A DNA stretch of 64,000 nt from Gonium pectorale (Eukaryota; Chlorophyta; Chlorophyceae; Chlamydomonadales; Volvocaceae): positions 399,069-463,068 of the forward strand of contig LSYV01000001.1 in the NCBI GenBank assembly GCA_001584585.1. Direction: 5' to 3'. Below are positions 32,501 to 50,146 of the stretch, piece by piece. Under the pieces are notes generated by a model that saw only the letters and a program-made list of their open reading frames with translations, had not been told where the DNA came from and ran no database searches. The first letter of the stretch is position 1; each line of letters opens with the position of its first letter. The position numbers and the translations under genes were made by a program.

Positions 32501-35500
32501 GGGCAGCAGTGAGGAGCGGATGAGGGATGGACCCTTCGCAGATGCCCAAACAGCGGCAGGAGGTCGCCCGCGTGCACGAAATGGCAGTACAGGCAATACA
32601 TCGCACTGCCGGCGTCCCCCTCCCCCTTCCGCCAGCACGTCCCCGGAAGGCGTCCAGCCAAAGCTCCCAGGGCTGGCAACCGTTGTACTCTGTCCTCCCG
32701 CCTGTTCGCAGGAGCTGAGCCTGCGCGCTCGCGACGCTGCCGAGCTGACCACCGTTAAGCAGGAGCTGGCGATGAAGGAGCAGAAGGTCCGCGAGATGAA
32801 GCAGCTGGTGAGTAGTACGGGCCTGGGTGAGCAATCTCTAGAACGCTGCTCCGTATCGGTCTTGAGGGAGTTCCGATGTGCTGCAGCGGTAGGTCCAACT
32901 CCGCTGCAAACCGCGGCCTATCGCGCCTAGGTGCTGTCGGCGCGCCGATGGTGCCGGTGGTGCTGATGGATGCGCCGGTGCCCCCCTCCCGGGTGGATGG
33001 GTGCCTGACGCGCACGCCTGCTCGGCGCTCCCCTCTGCTCCCCTCCGCCCCCCGCTCCCGGACCACAGCTCGCTGAGCTCCAGATGCAGCAGCAGTCCAG
33101 CCGCATGGAGATGGAGGCGATGCGCGAGGAGCTGGACTCGGCCCGCTCCGTCGCCAGCGAGCTGGAGAAACGCAATGTGTCGCTGATGCGCATGACGCAG
33201 CAGAGCCTGGGCCGCGAGGGAGACCTCAAGCAGGCGGTCAACAGCACCAAGGCGCAGGTTTGTAGCCGGCAGGGCAGCGGCTGCATGCGATATATTGTTG
33301 GGAGGACGTGCTTGTCTCAAAACCACACGCACTGATGCCCTTTCCCAGCCGGGTTGCGGTGTTGCCGCCAGCGGGTGTCCTTTGCAACAAGACCATGGTT
33401 GCGGCGCGCCCGACCCGGAAAAATCCACCATCACCTTAGTCCGGAAACATGGCTACTTGCGGGGCCTCGCACCTCGGCACTAATGCGTAACGAGTGCCGC
33501 GTGCCGCATCTCCCCGCAGGTGTCCAAGCTGGAGTCTGCCGTGCAGGCAGCCTCGCAGCAGCTGCACCAGCGGGCCACCCAGCTGCAGGAGCTCAAGAGC
33601 AGCCTGGACGAACAGGCGGCCGAGGTGGCGGCCAGGCAGGCGGCGCTGGATGAGCGGGAGCAGCAGCTGGCTGCTGCGCGCGCTGTGGCCGCCGACTTGG
33701 AGGCCAAGAACACCTCGCTGGTGCGGAGCCGCAGCGTCGAGCTGGGCAAGGTGCAGGACCTCAAGCAGGCGCTCAACGCCAGCAGGGCGCAGGTGCGAGG
33801 GGAGGGGGGGCGGTGATGCGGTGGGCGGGTAACCAGGGCGGGAAGCGTGTGTGTGTGTGGGGCTACCGAGGAGGCGGCCACGCTTATCAAGGCTGAATGG
33901 CTGATGGTCTGGCGAGCCTAGAGGGCGACTGCGAGACCTTCTTGGGCCATCTTTGTCTGCGACACTTGAAGCGCCGTTGTGCTGTCCCTCGGCCCCTTGG
34001 GCTTGGGCCCACAGATCACCTCTCTCGAGAATCAAGTCAAGGAGGCCAACGTGGCCCTGGCGGCCAAGAGCGCGCGCCTCCGCGAGCTTGAGGTGCAGGT
34101 GCCTGCGCTGCAGCGGGAGGTGGCCACCGGCAAACAGGCGCTGGAGGCGTCGCGGGCGGAGCTGCTGGCGGCGCGCTCGGCGGCGCAGGCAAGCGCGTTG
34201 GGCGTGCTGGGCGGATGGGGCGGAGCCCGATATGCGCTATGCGGGCACCACATATGCCCTTGCGGTTCGTATAGAGGTGTATGGTGTCGGAATCAACAGG
34301 GCTGGGCATGGTGAAAGGCACGATGGCGGTGAAGTTGCGTTGCGGCGGTCTAACACGAGGCCTCTCGTCTGGCGATCCCGCCCACTCACAGGAGCTCGAG
34401 GCCAAGAACACGGCGCTCATTCGCCAGGCCACCGCCAGCCTCAGCCGCGAGGGCGACCTGAAGCAGCAGCTCAACGCCGCCAAGGCCCAGTCGACCCGAC
34501 TGGACGGGGACCTCAAGGCCGCCAAGGCGCAGCTGGCGTCCGCCACGGCGCAGGCGGCAGACGCCAACAAGCGGCTGTCGGCGGCGGAGGCGGCAGTGCG
34601 GGAGACGGAGAGCCAGAAGGCGGCGCTGGTGCGGGACGCGCAGATGGCGCTCAGCAAGGCTGGCGACCTTAAGCAGGCGCTCAACGTGTTTAAGGAGAAG
34701 GTGGGGCTCGAGGGGGCGTGAGGTGGCGCGGGCGGAGCGCGGCGGGCGGGGGAGGACTGGCGGCGGCCTGCAGGCACGGGCGACAGGACGGCTCTATGAC
34801 GCACAACAGATGCAGGATTGCCAGCAAACAGGGTGCCGGGTAAAACAACAATGACCACACATCCGCGCCGTGGTGCACGGGGATACAAGCTTTGCATCTT
34901 GTGGCGGTGACTGGGCCTCGTTAAGACGGGCTGCCGCGCCTGAGGCCCGGTCCACATAGCATCAGCGGCTGCGTCCTGCTCTCCGTCCTGGTCAGTAGGC
35001 GAGGGTCGGGGTGTCCGGCGTTGCTTGCAGCCTCACATGTCAGCTTCATCGACCAGTTTGCTCCCTGCCGCCCCCGCCGCTGTCCCTCCGCAGTCCGCCA
35101 AGCTGGACGGGGAGCTCAAGGCCGCCCGCAGCGCGCTGGCCACCGCCACCAGCGAGGCGCAGGACGCCAACCGCAAGTGGCAGGCGGCGGAGACGCACCT
35201 GCGGGACGCGGAGAAGCAAAAGGAGAAGCTTGTGCAGACCGCGCAGATTGCCATCAGCAAATCGTCGGACCTGAAGCAGGTGCGCGTGCAGCTCCCGGCC
35301 GGGCGCTGGGGTGACAGGCAGGCAGGTGGAGGCAGTCTGGCGGACATAGGTGCATTACATCCAGGGCGGCGCTGGCCCGCTCCCAAGCCCTCCCGTACAT
35401 TGCACCCTGGACTCCACCTACTCCTTCCCTAACCAGCGCGTTCCGGCTTGCCCTCCCGTTCAGGCTCTGAACGCGTCTAAGGCGCAGGCGGCCAAATTCG

Positions 35501-38500
35501 AGTCGGAGGTCCGCGACGTGCGCGGCGCCCTGCAGCGCGTGTCCAGCCGGGCGTCCGAGGCGGAGAAGAACCTGTCGGCCACTTCAGTGGCGTTGGAAGC
35601 TGCGCGCAAGGAGCGCGAGAAGCTGGTGCAGGATGCCACCGCGGCCATCACCAAGGCATCGGACCTGCGGCAGGTGGGCTGCCGGGGTCGCCAGCGCAGG
35701 GGTCCCGAACTGCCGAACTGCGGCAGGGCACATGAGGCCACGCGGATTGCGGGCCCAGGGCAGGCCAGGTGCTGAGCCGGAAGGGGCCCCACGGTGCGTG
35801 GTGCCGAAGGCTGCGCCCTCGGCAGCAGATTGCGAACGGGCCTTGAGCTCGGCACAGTTTCCGGAATGATTATCCAACGGCCCCGCACTTTTTTGGTTTC
35901 GCACTAAACCCCAAGCCGGCCGCCTAACCTGCTCCTGCCCGCCCTCAGGAGCTCAATTCGTCTCGCCAGTCTGCGAGCAAGCTGGACAGTGCGCTGTCCC
36001 GCAGCCGCGAGCGCGAGGAGCAGCTGGCGCAGCAGGCGGCCGCGACCCGCTCCGCGCTGGCGGGCACTCAGGAGGACCTCAACCGCACGCAGCAGGCGCT
36101 GCAGGAGGAGCAGCAGCGCGCAGACAGCCTGAGCCAGGAGGTGTCGATGGTGGTGCGGGACGCGCACCAGCTGCGGAACCAGCTGGAGGAGAGTCGGCAG
36201 CAGGTCAGGGCCTGAAAAGGGGGGCATACCACACAGGGCGGGCGGCAGTGGAAGCGGTCTCGTGTGATGCGGTCCGCGGCATGCATGCATGCACGCCTCC
36301 TCGGTGGGGAACGCATGCCCCTGCGTACGTTAGCGCGCCTGGGTGGCGGCGGGTCGGCCTGCTTCGGGGTGCCCCCCCCCCCCCCATAATCTACTGAGAA
36401 TGCCTTCCAACCCTCTACCCCCCATAATGCACGATCGGGCGTGCCGACCGACTTCTTTCGCAGGTCACCGCGCTGGAGGCAACGGTGGGCACCACAAGGT
36501 CGCAGCTGGGCCGGGCGCAGAGCGAGGCTCAAGAGGCGGCGGCGGAGCTTGCGCGCGCTCGCCAGGCGCTGCAGGCTTCCGAGGCGGCACTGACGACCAC
36601 AAGCGGCCAGCTGGATGAGGCGGAGAAGCAGCGAGCCGCCCTGGTCCGGGACATGCAGGTGGGAGGTGTGTGCGTGAGTTGGTGGAGCGGCCTGCGGGTG
36701 GATGGCCGGTTCGCACGCGGTTGCGCGGCGGGGGTGGGGATCAGTGCTGTCCGGATTCGCAAAACAAGACCTTCCATTATCATAGTTGCTCATGCATCGC
36801 CTCTCTTCGGTGTGTCCGCGCAGGCCAACCTGGGCCGGCTGGGCGACCTGAAGCAGCAGGTGAACGCGTCCCGGCAGCAGGCCTCCCGCTACATCGAGTC
36901 GGCAGCTAAGGCCGAGGCGGAGGCGGCAGCCGCACAAAAGCGCATTGCGGCGTTGCAAAGCCAGGCGTCCGATGCGGAAGCGCGGTCCAAGGTGGGCAGT
37001 CCAGGGTGGAGGGCGTCACGGGCTTCAACACCAATGCTGCAGGTGGCGCACTGCAGTCATTTCGTCGCACTTACTCTGCTTGATGGGCTGTCCAGGGATT
37101 GGTCCCATGGGAGTAACACACCTGAGGAGTAGTACCTGAGCAGCAGCATCACCTATTACGCCCTGTAACCCTGCCATTCTCGCTGCTGTTCCCAGGCGGC
37201 TGAGGCTCGGCTGTCCGAGACGCAGGCGGCCCTGGACGCCGCTCAGGCGGCTCAGGCGGCCCTCCTTCGCGACGCGCAACTGATGCTGGGCGGGCAGGGC
37301 GACCTCAAACAGAACCTCAACGTGGCGCGTTCCAAGGTGGCCAAACTGGAGGCACAGGTGCGCGGGGAAACGGCAGGGTGGTGGCCAGCGGACCGTGCCG
37401 TCGCCACCTGATGACCGGCCGGGTGCGGCTACTTGGGCGGACTTCGGGTGGTCTTGCTTCTGCCCCAGCGCAGCATTTTGACGGCTCCCGCGCATGCTGC
37501 CCTTCCGTGCCTCTGTGCTCCTGCAGCTGACCGCTGCCCGTGCGGAGGCGTCTGCTACTGCGATGGCGTCTCGTGATGCCATCCGCCGCGCTTCGGCTGC
37601 CGAGGAGGCACTCAAGGAGAGCGAGGCCAAACGGAGGGCTTCTGACGCGGCTGCCCGCACCGCCGAGCAGGCCCGCTCTTCGGCCCTGTCTGCGGCCAAC
37701 AGCGCCATAGGCCGCGAGGGGGACCTCAAGCAGGAGCTCAACAAGGCGAAGCAGACGGTGAGGCCGACCGCACCGCATACGCTTGGTCGCGCCCCGGTGC
37801 CCGGCGGTGTTTCGGGTGCGGTTGTGCGACACTTATGCGAGCCCCTTTAGCCCGCTGAAGCGCTTTTGGTACATGCCCTCTCGCCCTGCAGGGCAGCGCG
37901 ATAGAGAAGCAGGCGCTCAAGGACCGGGAAGCCCTGAAGAAGGCAGAGGAGAGGAGCACCACAGCGGAGAAGGCAGTGGCGACCCTGCAGGTAGGTTCAG
38001 AAAGGCGGTGCCGAAAGGCGAGCGGACGGATGATGCCTGGATGAGGGACACAACTGTGCAGGAGTTGGGAGTCTGCAAAACCTGGAAAAGGATGTTGCAT
38101 GACACTGCGTTCCGATTAGCCCCGACACGGCCGTGTTTATAGATTTGCGTTGGGGTGCTTGTGCCTGGTGAATGCGCCTTTGTGCTCCCCCCCTTGCGAA
38201 TGCCTCTAGCGGCCCCCATAGGCGCCATGACTTGATCTGCTGACCTGCCGCGCCCATCCGCCCGACTGCGCCTTGCACCTACTGCAGGCGCAGCTGCGTA
38301 GCAGCGAGGACATGTTCTCCGCGGCGGCACAGCGCGTCATGGAGGCCGAGAGCTTGTTACAGGTAGGACGCGCGCGCTTGGCTAAAACAGCCACCGGTTA
38401 TTTCGGCTGCAGGCTTTCGTTGTGAGCAGCCCCGAGCCTGCGCGTGCAAGCCAGTTCGGTACGCACACCTGGCAGCGCTCGTCAGTCGCTCCGCGGTCGC

Positions 38501-38680
38501 ACTGCCGGGTGGGAACGACGGGGTTGGCTTTGTAAGGCTGGCTGGGAGGACGGTCAGCCGTTTGGTGTACGCTTTATGCAAATCGTATGCCTGTGTGCCT
38601 GCACGCTTCAGGCGGTCGAGACCACTGAGGGCGCGCTTCACAGCAACAACGGCAACAACGGTGTCGCCGTGCGTGTGTGA
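29571..38680 (+). CDS. long coiled-coil protein with DLKQ-LN repeat modules, plastid-targeted by prediction (MFP1-like?)
   Basis: Twenty-three exons: 29571-29783, 30001-30345, 30639-30734, 30984-31030, 31280-31412, 31679-31744, 32065-32130, 32357-32479, 32712-32807, 33069-33257, 33520-33792, 34015-34188, 34392-34700, 35094-35279, 35464-35673, 35949-36203, 36464-36658, 36824-36991, 37196-37357, 37527-37757, 37892-37990, 38288-38362, 38612-38680. This gives 1259 residues. The N-terminus is basic and Ser/Ala-rich, then SRRQSLLGGAAASFILSLAD-PVLAA, a twin-arginine-like thylakoid signal. A Pro/Ala-rich stretch and a hydrophobic segment (about 155-180, NLGAMGATVLGGLGALLG) follow. The rest is heptad-rich coiled coil with nine modules of the form GDLKQ-x-LN-x-x-(K/R). 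All introns but one are phase 0. Architecture recalls plant MFP1 (thylakoid coiled-coil, nucleoid binding), but that assignment rests on architecture only. The intron after exon 12 is GC-AG. Confidence 0.8.
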
Positions 38681-39603
38681 AATGCATGCACACGGCGCTG
38701 GCCGCAACAAGGCTGGCATCTACCATCAGAACGTGTTGAAATGAAACGACGCATACGACGAGCGTCAGGGCGTGTATCAATGTGAGGGCCCGTGACTCAG
38801 TCTCAAGTGCATGCTCGAGAAGTCTGTCTTAGCGTATTGAGGGAGGATTTGTATGCAGGGGCCGGTGAAGTTACTGAGGGTAAAGGTCATGGGGGAACAG
38901 GCATGTAGGTGCAGGTATTGGGTCGCACTAACGACGTGTCCACTTACAGAGGTGCCGCTGAGCCGGCAGAACATATGGCCCTCACCGATAGACAAGGTTG
39001 TGGTCGGGTTCAGAGGCGATGTGCGTTGAGCAGCCGCCATGGCAAGCTGACAGTGCCCTGTATCCGGCTGGCCAGCCGCAACGTCCGCGTGAGCTCAGGT
39101 GGATGGAGTGGGAATTGCCGGGGTGCATGTGTCCGTGTACATATGGCAGCGTGGCCAGCGCCAGTGCCGTACACTCGACCCACCGCGGTACTAGCAAGCG
39201 CGGTACTGCCCAGGGAGGAGGTGCGCGAGCGCTTCTGGGCACGTGCGCTACTGCGCATCCAATTTTGTCAGGCTGATACGTAGTCGTCAGACATGAAGTG
39301 TAGTAGAGTGGAAGGAGCTAGCTGCAGTTTTCATATTTGTCCGGCTGGGTGCGGAGTCACCGCGGCAGATGAAGCTATTGTCCCTGTTGTCCTGGGTAAA
39401 GACATCTGTCTGGCCCTTTCCAACATTTTCCAACGCCCAGACCCGATCACACCACACGGTTACTTGATCTGCCAGATATCAGCCGCGCCAGATATCTGCC
39501 CCTCGCACGGCACCTACACACGGCACCTATGGTACGGTGAGGAAGCATGCAGATGAGGAATAGAGCGAAGCCTTTTTCAGACAAACCGGGTAAGCTGATC
39601 TTT
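38681..39603. other. intergenic, no gene recognised
   Basis: 3' UTR of the coiled-coil gene and spacer; no TGTAA was seen near the stop. Confidence 0.45.
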
Positions 39604-39672
39604 TGAGGGGCGGGACAAACGTCACATGTCTTGCTCTGTACCCGCCCGCCCTGTTGTAAACGTCGCGCGCAT
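39604..39672 (-). repeat. short dispersed element, subfamily B, partial
   Basis: The minus strand reads GACGTTTACAACAGGGCGGGCGGGTACAGAGCAAGACATGTGACGTTTGTCCCGCCCC, the right half of subfamily B. Confidence 0.75.
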
Positions 39673-40391
39673 AGAACCCTCGATTCAGACAGCTAGGCGT
39701 GTACTCCGAGCCAGCCCTTGACTTCCACTTCCCCACCGTCTTCAAAACATACCGCACCGCATGCGCCACGCCGGGCCCTTGCCCGCACTGTGTCGCCTTG
39801 CTTTGGCTACCTCCGCTACCGTGTGAGCCCTTACCCCACCCCACTTGTCGCATGAACCCCCTCCCCCCAACACGTGTAACCTCAATCATATAGAACACAC
39901 GTGTGACCTCTTACCACCTTGCAGCACAGCCGAACGTGCCCCCGGAAGAGCAGGGCCCATTGCAGGCCCCGCTGCGCCTGATAACCAGGCACGCCTTAGA
40001 GTTTGGCACAGGAAACATATGTCATCCATGCGAGGTGGAGGCCTAAGGGCGAATCGACCAAGTGCGCGCCAGGAAACTCCGTCACATGCTCAGTGCAGGG
40101 TAAGAGAAGGTACTACCCAGCAGGAACATAGCGCTGACCGCAGGCACGTCCGTTGCATTCATACATAACTTTCGTATGTCCTATGTATGATAGGCCAGTG
40201 GCGCATCGGCATTCTGAATGCAGGTAGTCGCTTCCTCGCAGTGCGAGCCTTTAAATTTTGGCCATGGGAGTGATGAATGCATGAGATAATGGCCCAACAG
40301 TTCCTCCTCTCTGAATGTCGTACGGTGCCTCAACGCACAATAGCAGTCCCCGCGCCCCTTTGCGTCCTCTTCTTTCACGTGGGCAAGAAAG
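39673..40391. other. intergenic, probable eL43 promoter region
   Basis: No coding signature. The part just before 40392 is the eL43 5' UTR/promoter. Confidence 0.45.
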
Positions 40392-41337
40392 ATGGTGAGC
40401 GACTCGTAGCCTGTTGCCTAGTCTCCCTGTGCCGCCGACAAGTCCGCCGTCGCGACCGGTGTGCTTGCTTGCCCCGCGCAGTCGAAGCGCACGAAGAAGG
40501 TCGGCATTGTGGGCAAGTACGGGACTCGCTATGGTGCGAGCCTCCGTAAGGTCATCAAGAAGATGGAGGTCAGCCAGCACTCCAAGTACTTCTGCCACTT
40601 CTGCGGCAAGGTTGGTTCGCGCGCAGCAAGCAATTGCTATGTTGCGGGGCCGAGTGGTGCTGGTGGCTGCGTCCCCCATCCATCCTGCGCCGGCGAACCA
40701 GCGAGTTGTGAGCCCCCGGCTTGTGTACCCCTTTCTTGTCCTCCAGTACGCCATGAAGCGCCAGGCGGTGGGCATTTGGGGCTGCAAGGCGTGCGGCAAG
40801 GTCCAGGCTGGTGGCGCCTACACTCTCAAGTAAGGAGGGGTGGGCACTGTTTGGGGGTGTGTGTGTGCAGTGCTTCCCTGGGTGGGAAGGTATATTGCGT
40901 CAATGGCGACGCTGGCTTGTGGGGCTAGCCCTAACTGGCGTGATTCTGAGGGAAAGCAGCGGTATGGGTAAGGACAGCTGTCCCCCGTTGCTGCACCATA
41001 CGTGACCGTCCGCAGAGTGGAGGCCTGCAGCACAGGTTGCCGGTTTCCTTGTTTAAATGCTGCCGTTGGGCTGCGTGCTCGTCATGGTAGTTACTGTCAG
41101 CACGAACGGTCGGGTCCGGTTAGCCGCGTGGCAAGCGAGATGAATTGACCTTAACCGCAACAGGAAGCTCCCCTCGAAGGTGCCAGGGTTGTCACTCTTG
41201 CGGCGCAAGCCGGGTTGGCAGAAAACACGGATGCTAAAGCAGTTCCCCTGACTCTGTCCCTGGCCCCCTGCAGCACTGCGTCGTCCGTGACTGTGCGGTC
41301 CACCATCCGCCGTCTTCGTGAGCAGGTGGAGGCCTAA
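40392..41337 (+). CDS. RPL37A: 60S ribosomal protein eL43 (L37a)
   Basis: Four exons, 40392-40394, 40482-40610, 40747-40829 and 41274-41337, give 92 residues, the standard length for eL43. The product is a zinc-ribbon protein of the large ribosomal subunit. The zinc site is FCHFCGK (first CX2C) and WGCKACGK (second). The N-terminal [17 protein letters not shown] and C-terminal [11 protein letters not shown] match the family throughout. The first coding exon consists only of the ATG, followed directly by GTGAGC. Exon 3 ends in phase 2 and joins to give YTLNTASSV. TGTAA follows 42 bp after the stop. Confidence 0.97.
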
Positions 41338-41378
41338 TCATCGGGCCGTCGATCCCACCGACCACCTCGCCCTACATA

Positions 41379-41383
41379 TGTAA
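41379..41383 (+). terminator. TGTAA polyadenylation signal of RPL37A
   Basis: TGTAA 42 bp downstream of the TAA stop, the chlorophyte poly(A) signal. Confidence 0.7.
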
Positions 41384-42053
41384 GAGCTCCAATCGTGATT
41401 ACGACCTTAGCCCCTTGAATCCAATCACAAGCACATGAATGCATTCAGGATTTGGCAGCGATGCGGTTAGGCAGTGGCCTGTCAAAAGGCACCTGGGGAG
41501 GTCGCGTGGAATGTTCCCAGTTCGGTGACCAGCACTGCACGCACATGCATGCGCGAGGCACAGGCACGGGAAAAAGAAGGGCACACCGGAGGATTATCAA
41601 TAATGAGGGCTTGGAAAGGTCGCCACGGGTTACGTCGGCTGGTGACACGCAAACGGTCATGCGCTCATGTACGCGCAATCTGCAGCAGTGTCCCGCGGGC
41701 GCGTTTCCGACGACGTTATGCAAGCAATGGTTTAGGGACGCGGCACCTTCACGGGTATTCAGGCCCTTCGACGCAAGGCGTAACCTACCCATTCACGGCG
41801 GGGTCATGGCGGCGCTTCCGCGAGTACGGTAGATGCGAGCCCGGAATCCCCAGTCCCGGCTAAGGAACACGGCACCTTCACGGGTAGGTGCAAAGCCCGG
41901 CCGTTCAGACGAATGTACTAATGTAGCGTGCCAGTTCTGTCAGGTAGGCTCCTTTGTGATATGTTGCAATGCATCAGAGGGATCCAGCAGGCAGGTAAGC
42001 CCTACCTGTGTCCTTTTGTCCACCTTTCCCCTTCTGCCACCATGTGTGCCATG
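41384..42053. other. intergenic, no gene recognised
   Basis: A 17-bp direct repeat CGGCACCTTCACGGGTA occurs near 41740 and 41870. Otherwise nothing. Confidence 0.5.
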
Positions 42054-42208
42054 AAAAAAGAGAAATCTGCAGAGAAAGAGGGAGCCCGCCTCTACGGTCA
42101 TACACGCCCGAAGGCGCGACGTTTCCAATAGGGCGGGCGGGTACAGAGCAAGACATGTGACGTTCGTCCCGGCCCCCAAAGACCGGCTTACCATCTTACC
42201 CGGTTTGT
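42054..42208 (+). repeat. short dispersed element, subfamily B, full length
   Basis: AAAAAAGAGAAATCTGCAGAG start, CCTCTACGGTCATACACGCC, hairpin CGCCCGAAGGCG, ACGTTTCCAATAGGGCGGGC, tail GACGTTCGTCCCGGCCCCC. It is the cleanest B copy. Confidence 0.9.
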
Positions 42209-42320
42209 CGGACTTCACCAAGGTTGAGCTGCGGGGGTGTTGTCGTCATGGCCACCGGTCCGACGGCCATGACAAGACTTAAACAGAGAAGTTGCCACGC
42301 GGCCCTGCGATGGCGAGAGA

Positions 42321-42440
42321 CGGGGGTTGGGTGCGCCTGCTCGTTTGCCTCGCTCGCCTTTTTCTGTACCGCCCGCCCACCCTGCTGGAAACATCGCGCC
42401 TTTGGGTGCGTATGTCCGTAGAGGTGTGGCTCCCCAATTG
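42321..42440 (-). repeat. short dispersed element, B-related copy
   Basis: The minus strand reads CTCTACGGACATACGCACCC-AAAGG-CGCGATGTTTCCAGCAGGGTGGGC...TACAGAAAAAGGCGAGCGAGGC. It shares its right part with the copy at the window start (1-75). Confidence 0.8.
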
Positions 42441-42513
42441 TAGTGTTCCTTTTTATCTCCAATGCCACCGCACGCACACAGCCCGTGTGCCACAGCCCTT
42501 TGGTCATACAGAA

Positions 42514-42617
42514 AGTAAAACAGAGAAGGGAGCGCCATCCTCTACGGTCATACACACGAACACACCTTACAGTGCGACATTTGAAGTAGGGCGGGCGGGT
42601 ACAATACAAGACATGTG
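42514..42617 (+). repeat. short dispersed element, diverged copy
   Basis: CCTCTACGGTCATACACACG, CACACCTTACAGTGCGACAT (apex changed), GAAGTAGGGCGGGCGGGTAC, AAGACATGTGAC. Confidence 0.75.
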
Positions 42618-43072
42618 ACTGAAGACAGGGCATGGCTGGGCGACGGTCCCACGAACCATGCATGCAGTCCGGCGCAAGGGGGCTCACGAGGGGACCACCT
42701 GTGTGGAATGTTCTTGGTCCACGACCATATCTTACACTGGGACATTCGAGAGGCTGTTGGCTGCGCGCCCGCATGACAAAACCCATGTTGCTTGTGTAGT
42801 GTGGACACCCCCGTACATCGCCGTACATACGCATAGCCGTGCAGTGGCGCCGAGTGCGGTGAATGGCAGTGATTTGAGTTCTGCCTATTGAATGTGCGCT
42901 ACATACACTTAACCCACTTATCCTTCTGAACCAAAGAGCCCGTTCACGCCAGCTTTCCATGTATTAGCACCCTTGAATTTCTAGTGTTGCTAATGGTATA
43001 CTGACGAGCGCACTCAACTTTGCATCTAAAGCTCCTCCTCCCTGTACAACTCCATGTAAAAACCATGTAATC
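42618..43072. other. intergenic, probable kinase promoter region
   Basis: No coding signature; ends at the ATG of the LOV/PAS kinase. Confidence 0.45.
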
Positions 43073-49104
<6,032 letters not shown>

Positions 49105-49926
49105 CCGCCTGAGATGTACACATGCGGGCGAATGAGGGGGCCGTTGGCTGACTTTCGTTGCATTGGTCCTTGCTGTAGAGGCAACCCCGGGCGTGTATGA
49201 CCGTGGGGGTTGCCTTCTCTGTTTCTGTTTTCTTATTCGTGCAACATAATGACGCACAATGTTCGTTGCCAGGGGCTTCAAGTAGGTGGTGACCGGAGTT
49301 CCTCAAGTGGTATAGAAACTGGCGACCATGTTGACGTATGTCATGCAGCCTGTCAATTTTGTTGCTCAGATTCTCAAGGTTGCTAGACGTTGCTCAGGGC
49401 AGTGGCGGGGAGCCCACACTGCGTCGCACGGCACGATAGGGTAAAGAGGTCAACCGTTCATCTCTAGGTTCTGGGGTCTTATGCATCATCAGGTAAATTT
49501 GCCGTAAACTTTTGAAGCGGACAACCCCACGCCGATTCATGTGACCTCATTCGGCAAACTGCATTGTGCTTGCGTGGAAATGTATGTGCACTATACTCGT
49601 ACTACCATGTCGTGACACAGCGTGTGCTTGACCGACTGCGTGACATGGCCGCATGCCGGCATGCGTGTCATACGGTACATACAGTGCTGTCTGGCGTACA
49701 GATTCGGGAACATCAACCCACACATTCTCTGAGCGCGCGGTCGACTCCATGGTCACCGCTCCTATGCGATTAATAACCCGATATGCCCATTGTCGTAACT
49801 GGCCGTGACGGTGACTACGGAGAGCACCATGTAACCCCACGATATCGTTAGCAGCGGGCAGCAGTGCCAGTCCATAAACACGCCTGCTTAGGTGCGCCCC
49901 GCAGCCGATGTAACTCTCAAGTAATA
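49105..49926. other. intergenic, no gene recognised
   Basis: 3' UTR of the kinase and spacer; nothing recognisable. Confidence 0.45.
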
Positions 49927-50133
49927 ATGAAGAGAAACCTGCACAGAAAGAGGGAGCCCGCCTCTATGGCCATACATCGATACAGAGTACAGGCTCCCCA
50001 GAGGGCTGCAGGCCACACGAGCCGATTGGCTCCCGACCCGCCATAGCAGAGTGGGTGAAACAACCGTTGTCTTAGCCGTGAGGCCCAGAAGGCGCGACGT
50101 TTCGAACAGGGCGGGCAGGTACAGAGCAACGGG
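49927..50133 (+). repeat. short dispersed element, subfamily B, split by a LINE tail
   Basis: The left half (GAAGAGAAACCTGCACAGAA...CCTCTATGGCCATACA, 49927-49977) and right half (GAAGGCGCGACGTTTCGAAC..., 50087-50133) are separated by 49978-50086. The break is at the apex of the central hairpin. Confidence 0.75.
49978..50086 (-). mobile_element. LINE 3'-tail insertion inside a short element
   Basis: The minus strand reads GGCCTCACGGCTAAG...TGTTTCACCCACTCTGCTATGGCGGGTCGGGAGCC...GGCTCGTGTGGCCTGCAGCC, homologous to the 3' UTR after the LINE ORF (62990-63090). Confidence 0.65.
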
Positions 50134-50146
50134 CGGTGACACACAC

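Noticed and set aside
34037..34957. 306-codon minus-strand frame
   Set aside because: Same antisense effect over exons 12 and 13.
36068..36958. 296-codon minus-strand frame opposite the coiled-coil gene
   Set aside because: Leu/Arg/Ala-rich antisense of coiled-coil codons; no motif.
37025..37744. 239-codon minus-strand frame
   Set aside because: Antisense of coiled-coil exons 19-20.
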